From Dorea phocaeensis (lineage in GTDB: Bacteria > Bacillota > Clostridia > Lachnospirales > Lachnospiraceae): a stretch of DNA of 64,000 nucleotides. The translations under genes and the position numbers were made by a program. Where the stretch lies: NCBI RefSeq assembly GCF_900240315.1, contig NZ_OEPZ01000003.1, forward strand, positions 1-64,000. Reading direction: 5' to 3'. How positions within the stretch are numbered: the stretch's first letter is position 1; every line of letters begins with the position of its first letter. Shown piece by piece: positions 1 through 7,419 of this stretch. The notes beneath the pieces are model-generated. The model saw only the letters and a program-made list of their open reading frames with translations, searched no databases and was not told the DNA's origin.

Positions 1-126
1 AAGCTGATACGGCGGTCTCCGGAAGCGTTCCCGTGCCTTGTCCGGTACCGCACACTCTTCCAGTTCTTCGTGATGCTGCACCTGATCCAGCTTCTGCTGA
101 TGCCGGTCCCTTCGTGCTTTATACAT
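1..126 (-). CDS. Prophage protein, C-terminus outside window
   Basis: An ATG at 124-126 opens a frame that runs to the left edge without a stop (42 codons seen). The start overlaps the last codons of the upstream gene by 8 bases, which fits the packed leftward prophage operon. The visible part is highly charged, rich in Arg, Gln and Glu, with a probable helix. No family is recognised from this fragment. Confidence 0.55.
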   Translation of the reverse strand, partial: MYKARRDRHQQKLDQVQHHEELEECAVPDKARERFRRPPYQL

Positions 127-292
127 CTCCGTCACTTCCTTCGTTTGTTTTGATAATCGGGCACCAGTCCGGTCGAGTGGCTTTATACCCTTCAAATGGT
201 TTCATTTTTACCCTGCACCCGAAAGCGTAAGAATGAAACGGACAGTCCTTGCATGTTTCCGGGATCTGATTTAGTTTGATGATTCCTTGCAT
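119..292 (-). CDS. Small cysteine-rich phage protein
   Basis: This 57-residue protein starts at the ATG at 290-292, which follows a good GGAGG site; a longer upstream frame lacks one. It has a CxxC pair (CKDC), a third Cys seven residues later and a fourth near the end, suggesting a small metal-binding fold. It lies in the leftward early operon directly after the YopX gene. Function unknown. Confidence 0.6.
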   Translation of the reverse strand: MQGIIKLNQIPETCKDCPFHSYAFGCRVKMKPFEGYKATRPDWCPIIKTNEGSDGDV

Positions 293-293
293 A

Positions 294-755
294 TTACACC
301 TCCAACAACTCTGCATTATCAAAAATGTTGCCGATTACTTCAACACAGTTCCTTTCACATGCATAAAAACCAAGATTGCAGGCATTAGAATGCATTTCTT
401 CTCCAAACGCATAACTGTAGTCCAACTGCCAGTCCCCTTTGTTGTATGCCACGATTTCAGGATATTTCTCTTTTCTATCACAAATATCATTCTCCCAAAT
501 CTTCTTACCGTTCTTGTCGGTAAGTCCTGTGAACTGGCAGAGGGTGTCTGGATTGATTTCAAATTGCAAAAACCTGTTCGGCAATCCCCAATCCGTCATA
601 GCTTCGTGTAAAATATAATGATGTGTTGGTACAGGATATCTTTCATAATCTTCTGAAATACAATATGTTGTTTCATCTAACTTGCAATAATACCCTTCCA
701 CCCATTTACCATTATCTAACCGCTTTGCTTTAAAAAGGATTTCTCTATTCATCAT
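294..755 (-). CDS. YopX family phage protein
   Basis: The 153-residue protein has the hallmarks of the YopX family, small proteins common in Firmicutes prophages and named after a Bacillus SPbeta gene. These are an N-terminal RLDNGKWVEGYY stretch, a central FTGLTDKNGKKIWENDIC motif and a C-terminal VIGNIFDN motif. The family's biochemical role is not established. The gene starts one base after the stop of its upstream neighbour. A GAGGAG site precedes two adjacent ATGs (755 and 752), either of which could be used. Confidence 0.85.
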   Translation of the reverse strand: MMNREILFKAKRLDNGKWVEGYYCKLDETTYCISEDYERYPVPTHHYILHEAMTDWGLPNRFLQFEINPDTLCQFTGLTDKNGKKIWENDICDRKEKYPEIVAYNKGDWQLDYSYAFGEEMHSNACNLGFYACERNCVEVIGNIFDNAELLEV

Positions 756-1070
756 TTACTCCTCACAAAAATCAATAATTTCAATACCAACTATCATATC
801 GTTCATATCTTCTGCGTCTCCGCTACACTCTAATGTATTGCCGTTTTTGTCCTTCAAAACGCAAGAAAAATAATCTCGATCTTCATGGTATTCCAGTTGA
901 CAATCGTTATCAGGAAAATTATCTTCGCATTCAAAATCGAAATCTAAAACAATTCTCCCTTTGCAGTTTCCGCATACACGCCGGATAATGTGTCCTTTGT
1001 ACTCCCACTTCTGCAATGTTATTTTTACTGTATGTACTCCTTTATAAATATTTGGATCATAATTTTTCAT
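756..1070 (-). CDS. Hypothetical phage protein
   Basis: This 104-residue acidic protein contains a CGNC pair near residue 33 and further cysteines later, but no domain I can name. It overlaps the upstream gene by 14 bases and ends one base before the YopX start, so it belongs to the same transcription unit. Function unknown. Confidence 0.6.
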   Translation of the reverse strand: MKNYDPNIYKGVHTVKITLQKWEYKGHIIRRVCGNCKGRIVLDFDFECEDNFPDNDCQLEYHEDRDYFSCVLKDKNGNTLECSGDAEDMNDMIVGIEIIDFCEE

Positions 1071-1239
1071 TTTCTTCTACCTCCACATTCTGATGGTACT
1101 TTCTGCAAAATCCATCTCTGTAAGCTACGCATTTTTCTTTTATGCACGGATTTAATACTGGTCTTATAAAATCTCCATGACCAATCATCACTGCTTTTAC
1201 TTCTTCTTTTCCGACTAAGTCAGGACAAAATAAAATCAT
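1057..1239 (-). CDS. Small cysteine-containing phage protein
   Basis: About 60 residues from the ATG at 1237-1239, which has an AGGAG site nine bases upstream; an in-frame GTG at 1260 has no such site. The C-terminal half has C-x4-C-x7-C spacing (PCIKEKCVAYRDGFCRKY), a pattern seen in small phage proteins that may bind a metal. Function unknown. Confidence 0.55.
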   Translation of the reverse strand: MILFCPDLVGKEEVKAVMIGHGDFIRPVLNPCIKEKCVAYRDGFCRKYHQNVEVEENEKL

Positions 1240-1277
1240 TCTTCCACTCTCCTGTTCCACGCTTCATTTTGATGTTC

Positions 1278-1367
1278 TCAGCTCGGCTCATCTGAAATAA
1301 ACAAATCGGCTACATACACACCTGTGTCACCTTCCCGCTTAACAAATGTATCTCTACATTCATCCAT
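1278..1367 (-). CDS. Very small phage ORF (29 aa)
   Basis: An ATG at 1365-1367 behind a GGAG site opens a 29-codon acidic frame that fills the gap between two neighbours in the operon. The support is position and ribosome binding site only. It could be non-functional. Confidence 0.4.
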   Translation of the reverse strand: MDECRDTFVKREGDTGVYVADLFISDEPS

Positions 1368-1373
1368 TTATGT

Positions 1374-1586
1374 TCACTCCTTCATTCTCTTAAATAACGC
1401 CTCTAATAAAATTCTTATTACAGATAAAGATAGTAAGATTAAAAAACTTCTCATTGACAAAACAATCATTTTATAAAATGCATTTTCGTTTCCAAATCCC
1501 AAAAAAATTATTCCTATAAAAACAATTATTCCACTTATAATACAGACGTTTATAAAATATTTTTCAAACTTATCTAATAGTTTCAT
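1374..1586 (-). CDS. Small membrane protein of the prophage
   Basis: The protein is about 70 residues with two strongly hydrophobic stretches, one starting near VCIISGIIVFIGIIF and one near MIVLSMRSFLILLSL, so it probably spans the membrane twice. I prefer the start at 1586 (MKLLDKF) to the ORF start at 1619. It has a GGAGG upstream, although the spacing is only about two bases, so the start is uncertain. Role unknown. Confidence 0.5.
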   Translation of the reverse strand: MKLLDKFEKYFINVCIISGIIVFIGIIFLGFGNENAFYKMIVLSMRSFLILLSLSVIRILLEALFKRMKE

Positions 1587-1676
1587 CTCCTCCACCTTCC
1601 AGAGTACCCGCGAACCCAAATATCTCGCAGGAACTCAAATTGCATCTTAAATTTTTCAACGAACTTAAATCTCAGT

Positions 1677-1859
1677 TTATCCTTGCTCATTACTGATTGC
1701 TCTTCGCATCCTTTTATTAAAATCTTCACACGCCTGCACGTATCCTTCTTTATATGCCTGAGCCTTTTTTACTGAGTTTTCAAGTTCCTTTTCTGCATTT
1801 CGTTCAAGCTCATCTGTTATTTCATGTACTTTATCAATCCATTCGCCTACTGTAAGCAT
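1677..1859 (-). CDS. Hypothetical phage protein, helical
   Basis: About 60 residues, almost wholly charged alpha-helix by composition, beginning MLTVGEWIDKVHEI. The ATG at 1859 is preferred because an AGGTG site lies upstream; the GTG at 1868 overlaps that site. It resembles small accessory proteins of phage early operons, and no function can be assigned. Confidence 0.5.
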   Translation of the reverse strand: MLTVGEWIDKVHEITDELERNAEKELENSVKKAQAYKEGYVQACEDFNKRMRRAISNEQG

Positions 1860-1881
1860 TTTAAGCACCTACCATTTCACT

Positions 1882-2031
1882 CTAATCTTCACACCCTACT
1901 ACTCCGAAGTGATAGCCGCACTCCACACACACTGCGGTTCCGTCTCCTTTCCACTCTCTGATCTCTTCTCCGCACTTTGGACAATATCTCATATCGTCTG
2001 TATCTGTTGTTCCTGATATAAAACCGTACAT
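1882..2031 (-). CDS. Zinc-ribbon phage mini-protein
   Basis: A 49-residue frame, ATG at 2029-2031 and stop at 1882-1884, encodes two CxxC knuckles: YCPKCGEEI at residues 16-24 and VCVECGYHF at 34-42. That is a complete four-cysteine zinc ribbon. An AGGTGA site sits about ten bases upstream. It lies in the leftward operon after the HTH gene. It may bind nucleic acid, which is inferred from the fold only. Confidence 0.65.
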   Translation of the reverse strand: MYGFISGTTDTDDMRYCPKCGEEIREWKGDGTAVCVECGYHFGVVGCED

Positions 2032-2052
2032 TCATTTCACCTCACTAAACTC

Positions 2053-2706
2053 CTAAGATATAAACCACCAAGTTTTTTGGTTCTTCCCGTATCCAGTTGA
2101 CGCCGTATCTACATGCAGATCTCTTTTCGCCCTGTAGAGATCGTTCAGCTTAAGCCCTTCAAGCTCTGCTTTTTTCGTAATGTCTGTTTCCAGCACTCTT
2201 CCGTTCGCGAGAGTTTCTTTCAGATATTTCACCGCTTTGTCATACCCGGTCAGCTCTAGATCTTTCACGACCGCTCGGAAATCATCTTTCATTTTTTCCA
2301 GTTGCAGCGTGTTCGCACCGACTTTCTGTAAGATCTTTTCCAGTACTGTCCCTGCATCATGTAGCCCGTTAATGAGCATCACTAATTTTTTCGAGTCCGC
2401 CTCTTTCTGCGCCTTTAGCCAAGAAATATCATCTTGCAATGCTGCCAAGTCTGCCGGAGTCTGTTCTGTTTCGCTCCGCTCTTCCACGTCTTTTAAGACG
2501 AAATACCCAGGATCAAATCCGAGAACCAAACATATGAGACTTTCTGATACTTCCGGGATCATAGCTCCTTCTCGTAATGTTTTTGATATATACGTGTCGT
2601 TTTTTCCGATTTTTCTACTGAGCTCACTCTTTGTAATTTCTCTCTCCCTCAGGATGCTCTCTAGCAACCTGGAGTCTATTTTCACCATATCCTTTGCCTT
2701 TGACAT
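2053..2706 (-). CDS. HTH DNA-binding phage protein
   Basis: This 217-residue protein has an N-terminal helix-turn-helix (about residues 10-60, EITKSELSRKIGKNDTYISK) of the XRE/Cro type. A long, probably coiled-coil middle follows (about 85-150), then a C-terminal winged-helix-like segment ending GYGKNQKTWWF. It sits after the helicase-loader gene and shares one base with it. It may regulate the early operon or take part in replication; the sequence does not decide which. Confidence 0.65.
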   Translation of the reverse strand: MSKAKDMVKIDSRLLESILREREITKSELSRKIGKNDTYISKTLREGAMIPEVSESLICLVLGFDPGYFVLKDVEERSETEQTPADLAALQDDISWLKAQKEADSKKLVMLINGLHDAGTVLEKILQKVGANTLQLEKMKDDFRAVVKDLELTGYDKAVKYLKETLANGRVLETDITKKAELEGLKLNDLYRAKRDLHVDTASTGYGKNQKTWWFIS

Positions 2707-3017
2707 TATTTTTCTTTGACCTCCTCGATTAGTCTTGCTGGCTGTATGCCAAGCATTGCAAGTTCAAGTTTCCGCATATCGTAGTTGCGACTTGTGAAAT
2801 TACAGAATCCTGCTACTTGCTCCTGTCTCAATTCTGCGATGGTCGGCGCATATTTGCTCGTTCGTATATGTTTCATCAGGTTTTTTGACACTGTTTTATA
2901 ATCCATATCAGCAAGCATCATGTACCACTCATCAAAAATCTGCTGTGTAGTTACCGGGCATCCCGTATACGCTCCGCGCATAGCTTTCACGATATTTTTA
3001 AACTCTTCTCTTGTCAC
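2706..3017 (-). CDS. Replicative helicase loader/inhibitor-like protein
   Basis: The 103-residue protein has the size and pattern of the phage helicase loader/inhibitor group typified by SPP1 G39P: an alpha-helical N-terminus with a W-Y-x-M-L-x-D-x-D motif and a YAPTIAELRQEQ segment. Such proteins deliver the replicative DNA helicase to the phage origin. It overlaps the replication initiator gene by four bases (ATGA), so the two are probably translationally coupled. Assignment rests on pattern and context. Confidence 0.65.
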   Translation of the reverse strand: MTREEFKNIVKAMRGAYTGCPVTTQQIFDEWYMMLADMDYKTVSKNLMKHIRTSKYAPTIAELRQEQVAGFCNFTSRNYDMRKLELAMLGIQPARLIEEVKEK

Positions 3018-3682
3018 CAGTTGTCCACCTCGCTTATCCGGTCAAGTTTGGCGGTCTCTTCCTGCCTTGTCTGACTCTTACGCTCCCAAGTTCGGACAGC
3101 TGCTTTCCAGTCTTTCATTTTGTTTTTCCCGATCATCCATCCTTTCGAAGAATAGAAATCAACAAAGGCTTGTGCGTCCACTCGATTGGTTCTGCTTTCG
3201 CAATAGTCCTGCACCGCTTCGAGAGAGGGCGGTTCAAACCGCACACTATTATTTATATTTTCCCTTCTTTCCTTCTTGTTCTTCTTTCCTTCTTCTATTG
3301 TTGTTAATAGACTGTTAATAGGTTGTGCGTTGTCTGTGCCGTGACTGTTGTCTGCCTGTGCTTCTGCCTGTGATTCACATTGATACGAATTATACTTAAC
3401 CACCGTAAATACGGAGAATTTGCTATATGATCTGACTGTGATCTCGCCTGTGCTCTTTAAATGCTTAATTGCCGTTCTCACCTCATTCGAAGTTAATTCC
3501 AATTCAACTTGAAGTTTGGGTATCGAGGTAGCGAACTGACCTCTCTTAATAACAATCCCCCGGAACTCTCCGTCTTTCCAATTCGCTTTCAGCAGGCAGT
3601 GTAGGAATAGACTCTTTGTGTGTTCGTCTCTGTACCAGCCCCAATCTAATAGCTTCCGGCTCACTTTAATGTAGTTGCTCAT
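3014..3682 (-). CDS. Phage replication initiator (replisome organizer-like)
   Basis: The best start is the ATG at 3682 (MSNYIKVSRKLLDW), which overlaps the RusA stop as ATGA; the frame extends further upstream without support. About 222 residues. The N-terminal half is a winged-helix domain of the kind found in phage replisome organizers (GWYRDEHTKSLFLHCLLKANW, then a GEITVRSYSKFSVFTVVKY wing). A polar linker follows, then a C-terminal domain with WKAAVRTWERK, a motif typical of DnaD-like initiators. It probably binds the phage origin and recruits the adjacent helicase loader. Confidence 0.75.
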   Translation of the reverse strand: MSNYIKVSRKLLDWGWYRDEHTKSLFLHCLLKANWKDGEFRGIVIKRGQFATSIPKLQVELELTSNEVRTAIKHLKSTGEITVRSYSKFSVFTVVKYNSYQCESQAEAQADNSHGTDNAQPINSLLTTIEEGKKNKKERRENINNSVRFEPPSLEAVQDYCESRTNRVDAQAFVDFYSSKGWMIGKNKMKDWKAAVRTWERKSQTRQEETAKLDRISEVDNW

Positions 3683-4050
3683 TCTACCACCTCGATTTCT
3701 ATCTCGATTCGTGGATTTTCGGCATCTACAAAGAATGAATCCTGAAAACCTGTAATGTTCTTCCACCCGTCATTTTGTAGCACTTTTGTTGCGACCAATG
3801 CGTCCTGTATAACCTTACGCCCAAAGGATGAGACATTGTCTAAGTCTCTTCTCCTATCCCTTTCATACCAACGGTATTTGATGTAAACCGGATTCTGTAT
3901 GCGCAATCTCCCGAGTTGCTCATAGATTGCTGCCTTTACCTTTTCTTCGTTCTTCCCTTTCAGCTTGGCGCCTTTCATGGGGTGTGTACGGCAGGCGGTG
4001 ATATAGTCGTTGTAATTATCAAGGCGTCCTTTGATCATTAACTTGTACAT
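3679..4050 (-). CDS. rusA: RusA-family Holliday junction resolvase
   Basis: The sequence shows the RusA core: PVYIKYRWYERDRRRDLDN followed by a KVIQDALV helix and the LQNDGW segment. The spaced acidic residues match the RusA metal-binding active site. RusA-type enzymes cut Holliday junctions during phage recombination and replication. At about 123 residues it has normal family length. The start at 4050 or a second ATG at 4038 both overlap the upstream gene. It lies between the winged-helix protein and the replication initiator. Confidence 0.85.
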   Translation of the reverse strand: MYKLMIKGRLDNYNDYITACRTHPMKGAKLKGKNEEKVKAAIYEQLGRLRIQNPVYIKYRWYERDRRRDLDNVSSFGRKVIQDALVATKVLQNDGWKNITGFQDSFFVDAENPRIEIEIEVVE

Positions 4051-4330
4051 CTCTGATTGCCCTCCTTACGCCATTCAGCGACCATTCAATACTGTCTTTC
4101 CTCGCAGTCTCTTGTTTCTCGTAAGCATATAAGAGAGCTACTTCGACCGGATCATTTTTGTCCGGTAGGAAATACCCTCTACCATCCTGCATGTTAAGAA
4201 TCGCCACTTCTCCTCTAGCCTTATGGATCATGTCTCTTATAATTCTATCTTCAAGCCCAGTTGCTATGGAAAGTTCTGTTCTGGATACAGCATTGTTTCT
4301 TCCAACTGGTATATAATCAATAATATTCAC
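4019..4330 (-). CDS. Winged-helix phage protein
   Basis: The 103-residue protein has an N-terminal helix-turn-helix (AVSRTELSIATGLEDRIIRDMI) followed by a short beta wing (DGRGYFLPD) and a helical tail. Such proteins are frequent just upstream of rusA in Firmicutes phages and probably bind DNA. Role not established. It overlaps rusA by about 30 bases. Confidence 0.65.
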   Translation of the reverse strand: MNIIDYIPVGRNNAVSRTELSIATGLEDRIIRDMIHKARGEVAILNMQDGRGYFLPDKNDPVEVALLYAYEKQETARKDSIEWSLNGVRRAIRDVQVNDQRTP

Positions 4331-4435
4331 TGTTTCTCCTTTCTCCCCGGCAGACCACCGGGGGAATCCTGGTTAACAGTTGCCATGTGATACGATACGT
4401 GCAACATGAAAGTTACATATAGTCAGCCTTCCGGC
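4331..4435. other. Short intergenic gap in phage operon
   Basis: This 105-base gap is the largest in the replication part of the operon. It has no open frame with a ribosome binding site. I see no clear terminator or promoter, only a GC-rich CCCCGG...CCGGGGG-like stretch near 4346-4362 that may fold weakly. Confidence 0.3.
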
Positions 4436-4726
4436 TCAACTAACATAATAAAATTCTTCCCGAAACTCCTCTTCAGTCCCGTAGTATGCTATATAATATT
4501 CTTTGCATCTTCGCCTTAAATCCTTGTCTATGACGCGTGCGTCTTTTCCGGCGTGCACGCCGTTCGGATGCAGTTCCGGTATCAGTGGAGCGATAAAGCC
4601 ATATTTCTCACACAGTTTCCGCTCCCTCGGCGTATGACTAAATACATGATGTCGTTCTACACCGTACCGTCCGGTGTACATACAGCAGTCCATGTCGTTC
4701 GTAAAGATGCTCCATAACCTTTTCAT
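4436..4726 (-). CDS. HNH-type phage protein
   Basis: This 96-residue protein has an ERHHVFSH motif followed by a loop and an HPNGVHAG motif. The spacing resembles the beta-beta-alpha metal core of small HNH endonucleases used in phage recombination. The cysteines near the N-terminus (DCCMYTG) may complete a metal site. It overlaps the NinB-like gene by ATGA, so the two are likely coupled. Nuclease activity is inferred. Confidence 0.65.
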   Translation of the reverse strand: MKRLWSIFTNDMDCCMYTGRYGVERHHVFSHTPRERKLCEKYGFIAPLIPELHPNGVHAGKDARVIDKDLRRRCKEYYIAYYGTEEEFREEFYYVS

Positions 4727-5295
4727 AGCTCTACACCATACTTTTCTTTTAATATCCGCTTCTCGTCCGGCGTTGCGATCTCTGCATCCGAGATACCGGC
4801 ATCTTTACACTCGCTTATCAGTCCGGTAATCAGTCTCGCCATCTCCTCACTGTTATACGTGTGAGACCCTCGCAAAAGCTTATAGGTTCTATACATTACA
4901 CCGTCCAAGCCCTCACGGACCTGCGAAGTCGGCTGAAGGTGATAATCCATTGCGTTATTCACCTTCTTTTCTGCCGACTCTGTATCAGGTATCGTGGTGT
5001 ATGCAGCCTTCCCTCCGAAGATCTCTGGCTGACCGTACCGCCGAAGCATCTGGTTATGCGCCTCTTGATTCGACACTTCCATAGCCTTCGCAAGCTTCGT
5101 GCACAGGACCCAGTAATAAGCGTTTGCATCGAGGCTTCTCTTGCGCCTGTATTTCTTGATTTCAAAGCTTAATTTTTCACAGCCTTTCAACTCCTCATAC
5201 GCCTGCCGGAAGTCCTCGAATGGCTCAAATACTACGTACAAGCGACCAGTAACATAGTCGATAATCGGTTCTTTCAGCCTTCCCGTGAACTTCAT
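4723..5295 (-). CDS. NinB-like recombination protein
   Basis: About 190 residues from the ATG at 5293-5295, which overlaps the Rad52-like stop as ATGA; the longer frame from 5319 is less likely. The RRKRSLDANAYYWVLCTKLA segment matches the conserved N-terminal helix of NinB/Orf-type proteins, lambda recombination mediators that help load annealing proteins on SSB-coated DNA. The place beside a Rad52-type annealing gene and RusA supports a recombination role. Distant similarity, so moderate confidence. Confidence 0.6.
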   Translation of the reverse strand: MKFTGRLKEPIIDYVTGRLYVVFEPFEDFRQAYEELKGCEKLSFEIKKYRRKRSLDANAYYWVLCTKLAKAMEVSNQEAHNQMLRRYGQPEIFGGKAAYTTIPDTESAEKKVNNAMDYHLQPTSQVREGLDGVMYRTYKLLRGSHTYNSEEMARLITGLISECKDAGISDAEIATPDEKRILKEKYGVEL

Positions 5296-6002
5296 TTCAT
5301 CCCTCGAATTTCTTCCCAATGCGCATTGATATTCGCGTGTTTTAACTCTGTAAGCTCGTCCAGCGCATTGACTTTATAGAGCCTAAGAATTGTCGCAACG
5401 TCCACGCCGTCTTCTTTGCATCTATTTTCCAGCGCCTTAACCTTTTTGGCGTCAATACACATCTTCGATACATCTTGTTTTTTCTTCTCGTCTTTCGCCG
5501 GTGTCCCAAACTCGATATACTTTCCAGTTTTCGTATTCAAGACCTTTACATAGCAAATGCGCCTATCGTTATACTCAACTTCTTCTACTTCAAAAAAGTC
5601 TTTGCATGTCCATTTTCCGTTTATTTCTTTTAGCGTCTTCAAATCTTTAGAAAGCACGTACATCTGTGGTGCAGTATAAAGTTCTCTTCCGATCCCCCAG
5701 TTGAAACATGCCCTCTTGAAGCTATCGGACGCCTCCCCTTTTTCCGAATCTGTGTAGGACTCCTTACCACAGTCCCATTTTGTCACCCAGGCATCCTTCT
5801 CTTTGTCATATATGGAAACTCCGCAATAAATGTTCCCTTTCAACTCCTTGTGCTCTCTCTGCCAGTTAAATTCTCCGGCCGTTGAATCTAATAGATTCAT
5901 ATCGACTCTTGCGTTCTTATACAGCAAAAGTGACACTCCGTACTGACTGCAGGTAGAGATTCTGCACTCTATGTCATCTGCTTCTAATAATCTAAATTCC
6001 AT
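5292..6002 (-). CDS. Rad52/Rad22-type single-strand annealing protein
   Basis: The 236-residue protein shows the phage Rad52-like fold signature: a central GKESYTDSEKGEASDSFKRA motif followed by CFNWGIGRELY, typical of Sak/Rad52-like annealing proteins, and a lysine-rich tail from about residue 168. Such proteins anneal complementary single strands in phage recombination. It heads a block with a NinB-like protein, an HNH protein and RusA, giving a consistent recombination module. Confidence 0.8.
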   Translation of the reverse strand: MEFRLLEADDIECRISTCSQYGVSLLLYKNARVDMNLLDSTAGEFNWQREHKELKGNIYCGVSIYDKEKDAWVTKWDCGKESYTDSEKGEASDSFKRACFNWGIGRELYTAPQMYVLSKDLKTLKEINGKWTCKDFFEVEEVEYNDRRICYVKVLNTKTGKYIEFGTPAKDEKKKQDVSKMCIDAKKVKALENRCKEDGVDVATILRLYKVNALDELTELKHANINAHWEEIRGMK

Positions 6003-6191
6003 CTACAATACCTCTCTTCCGATTACGAAATCTCCATAGTGATCGTCCCGGCATGTCTCGCATATCCCTCCATCGACCGTATACAAGGTATCTCCCTCAT
6101 ACATCTCACCGCCGCATATCGTACAATACGCTGCCGGCTTTGACTCCGGCGGGCTTGTCTTCCAGTCGTCATACCCTGGTATGCTTTCCAT
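6003..6191 (-). CDS. Zinc-ribbon phage protein
   Basis: About 62 residues beginning MESIPGYDDWKT. Two CxxC pairs, YCTICGGEM and ICETCRDDH, form a clear zinc ribbon. It ends immediately before the Rad52-like start and overlaps the upstream gene by about 20 bases. Function unknown; a nucleic-acid-binding role is plausible. Confidence 0.65.
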   Translation of the reverse strand: MESIPGYDDWKTSPPESKPAAYCTICGGEMYEGDTLYTVDGGICETCRDDHYGDFVIGREVL

Positions 6192-6321
6192 TGCTCTCAC
6201 GCTCCTTTTTGATCTCGATACCCAAAATAGCGCAGATCACTTCTACCTTCGGGTACTCTTCTGTATTCACATATCTTTCAACAGCTTCTGTCAAAACTGC
6301 AAAAGTGTTCGATTTTTCCAT
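6169..6321 (-). CDS. Small phage protein (50 aa)
   Basis: An ATG at 6319-6321 with a GGAGG about nine bases upstream opens a 50-codon frame to a TGA at 6169. The protein is helical and charged (MEKSNTFAVLTEAVERYVNT...). It overlaps the zinc-ribbon gene, as expected in this operon. No family recognised. Confidence 0.55.
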   Translation of the reverse strand: MEKSNTFAVLTEAVERYVNTEEYPKVEVICAILGIEIKKERESNGKHTRV

Positions 6322-6402
6322 TGATTATTCCTCCGTTCTGATCTAGAATATAATTGAGTATTTTTCAGAGTGCTTACGCCTTGCCGGGCATATGTAAGCG
6401 CT

Positions 6403-6636
6403 CTATATTTTTGTGTAAAAGCGGAAACCATCTTCTTCCAGACCAATCGCTCCATCCGAGTCTACTGTCACTTTCCACAACTTTTCATCATCGTCTATAT
6501 GTAACACCTCAGCCGGTCCACCTTGATGTAAAAACATGCTTAAATGATCAACCCCACTCTGATTAACAATCCGCCGGATCTCCTTCAAGTGTTCTCCAAT
6601 CTCCAGTCCTGCCTTGATCCATCTTTCTCTATCCAT
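6403..6636 (-). CDS. Hypothetical phage protein
   Basis: The start at 6634-6636 is fixed by an AGGAGGTGAGG site just upstream; the longer frame to 6804 runs through the divergent promoter and gene. The 77-residue product (MDRERWIKAGLEIGEHLKEI...) has an amphipathic N-terminal helix and an acidic C-terminal half. No recognised domain. Confidence 0.6.
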   Translation of the reverse strand: MDRERWIKAGLEIGEHLKEIRRIVNQSGVDHLSMFLHQGGPAEVLHIDDDEKLWKVTVDSDGAIGLEEDGFRFYTKI

Positions 6637-6649
6637 CTTCCTCACCTCC

Positions 6650-6678
6650 TTGAATTTACAATTCATATCACCTATACT
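6650..6678 (+). promoter_or_regulatory. Sigma-A-type promoter for the small + strand gene
   Basis: TTGAAT (6650-6655) and TATACT (6673-6678) are separated by exactly 17 bases. They lie about 40 bases upstream of the only rightward gene inside the leftward early operon. The match is close to the vegetative consensus. Confidence 0.6.
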
Positions 6679-6720
6679 TTTAGATACAGGCACTGCCATG
6701 CCAAGTATCAAGAAAGGGGT

Positions 6721-6903
6721 ATGTCCATGAAAAATCACTATTTGCAATCTTCTCTTAATGAAGTCATAGATACATACAAAAAAGAAGCCTCTCAGTATTC
6801 CCAATACTGTCCAGATGATCTTTTATATGCATTTGATCAACTTTATCAAGCTCAATTGCATGCTTTGGAATCTATTACTAAAATATTGACCAACATTGAT
6901 TAA
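6721..6903 (+). CDS. Small gene on the opposite strand inside the early operon
   Basis: A 60-codon frame starts at the ATG at 6721 behind AAGAAAGGGG and its own sigma-A-type promoter. The product (MSMKNHYLQSSLNEVIDTYK...) is a hydrophilic helical protein of unknown function. Transcription would oppose the lytic early operon. Its stop overlaps the stop of the convergent gene at 6900-7061. It could be a lysogeny-stage gene; that is inference from orientation. Confidence 0.55.
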   Translation: MSMKNHYLQSSLNEVIDTYKKEASQYSQYCPDDLLYAFDQLYQAQLHALESITKILTNID

Positions 6904-7061
6904 TTACGCGGGATAGTTTCTTCGCAGACTATCCCTCCATCCAATAGCATGCGATTCACAACTTCAAGCCTTTTTCTATTTTCTTCACATCTACATTCCG
7001 AAAGTCTAATCTGTTCCTCAAAATATTTTTTAGCTTCTAGCAAAAATTCTTTCTGACTCAT
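6900..7061 (-). CDS. Small phage protein (53 aa)
   Basis: An ATG at 7059-7061 behind an AAGGAGGTGAGG site opens a 53-codon frame. The product is a single charged helix (MSQKEFLLEAKKYFEEQIRL...) with a CRC pair in the middle. It is convergent with, and shares four bases with, the + strand small gene. Function unknown. Confidence 0.6.
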   Translation of the reverse strand: MSQKEFLLEAKKYFEEQIRLSECRCEENRKRLEVVNRMLLDGGIVCEETIPRN

Positions 7062-7395
7062 CTTCCTCACCTCCTTCTAAAATGGTCCTGCCATCCGGCA
7101 GTAGATCAATATCGCTCCTACGATTATGCTGCCGAACACAAAACCGAACGCAACTCCCGCCGCGATCTCCTTCACGTCTGTGATCAACTTTCGCTTCAGC
7201 TGCTGCGGTCCCGCGTTTTCGAGCCAGTCGCATATCTTTCTTCGGATCCTTATTTGCAGTTTCCGCCTGAAGGCTCTTAGCCGGCGTCTTTTTGATCTGA
7301 TCCTCTCTTGTTTCATAATCCTTACACGCCATGCCTCTTCCGCGATCCTTGTCATTGCACCGGTACCTTCTCCAGCACGTCCTACATCCTTGCAT
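7030..7395 (-). CDS. Arg/Lys/Cys-rich ORF overlapping a membrane ORF
   Basis: A 121-codon frame has a strong GAGGAGG site eight bases before its ATG at 7395. Its N-terminus carries a regular cysteine series (CRTCWRRYRC, then MACKDYE), like small phage metal-binding proteins. From about residue 60 it overlaps the better-looking membrane frame at 7077-7316, and its tail reads like a shadow. Either the two genes are nested or only one is real. Confidence 0.4.
   Translation of the reverse strand: MQGCRTCWRRYRCNDKDRGRGMACKDYETREDQIKKTPAKSLQAETANKDPKKDMRLARKRGTAAAEAKVDHRREGDRGGSCVRFCVRQHNRRSDIDLLPDGRTILEGGEEDESERIFARS
7077..7316 (-). CDS. Small basic membrane protein
   Basis: Seventy-nine residues from the ATG at 7314-7316, preceded by AAGGAT. 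The N-terminal half is very basic (RSKRRRLRAFRRKLQIRIRR). The C-terminus has one clear membrane span (GVAFGFVFGSIIVGAILIYC). The layout suggests a single-pass protein with a basic cytoplasmic face. Role unknown. Confidence 0.55.
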   Translation of the reverse strand: MKQERIRSKRRRLRAFRRKLQIRIRRKICDWLENAGPQQLKRKLITDVKEIAAGVAFGFVFGSIIVGAILIYCRMAGPF

Positions 7396-7419
7396 GGCTT
7401 GTCCCTCCTCTCTACCGCC

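Noticed and set aside
6403-6804. The long form of the leftward ORF starting at 6804
   Set aside because: A perfect AGGAGG site lies before the ATG at 6636, and the extension overlaps the divergent promoter and gene.
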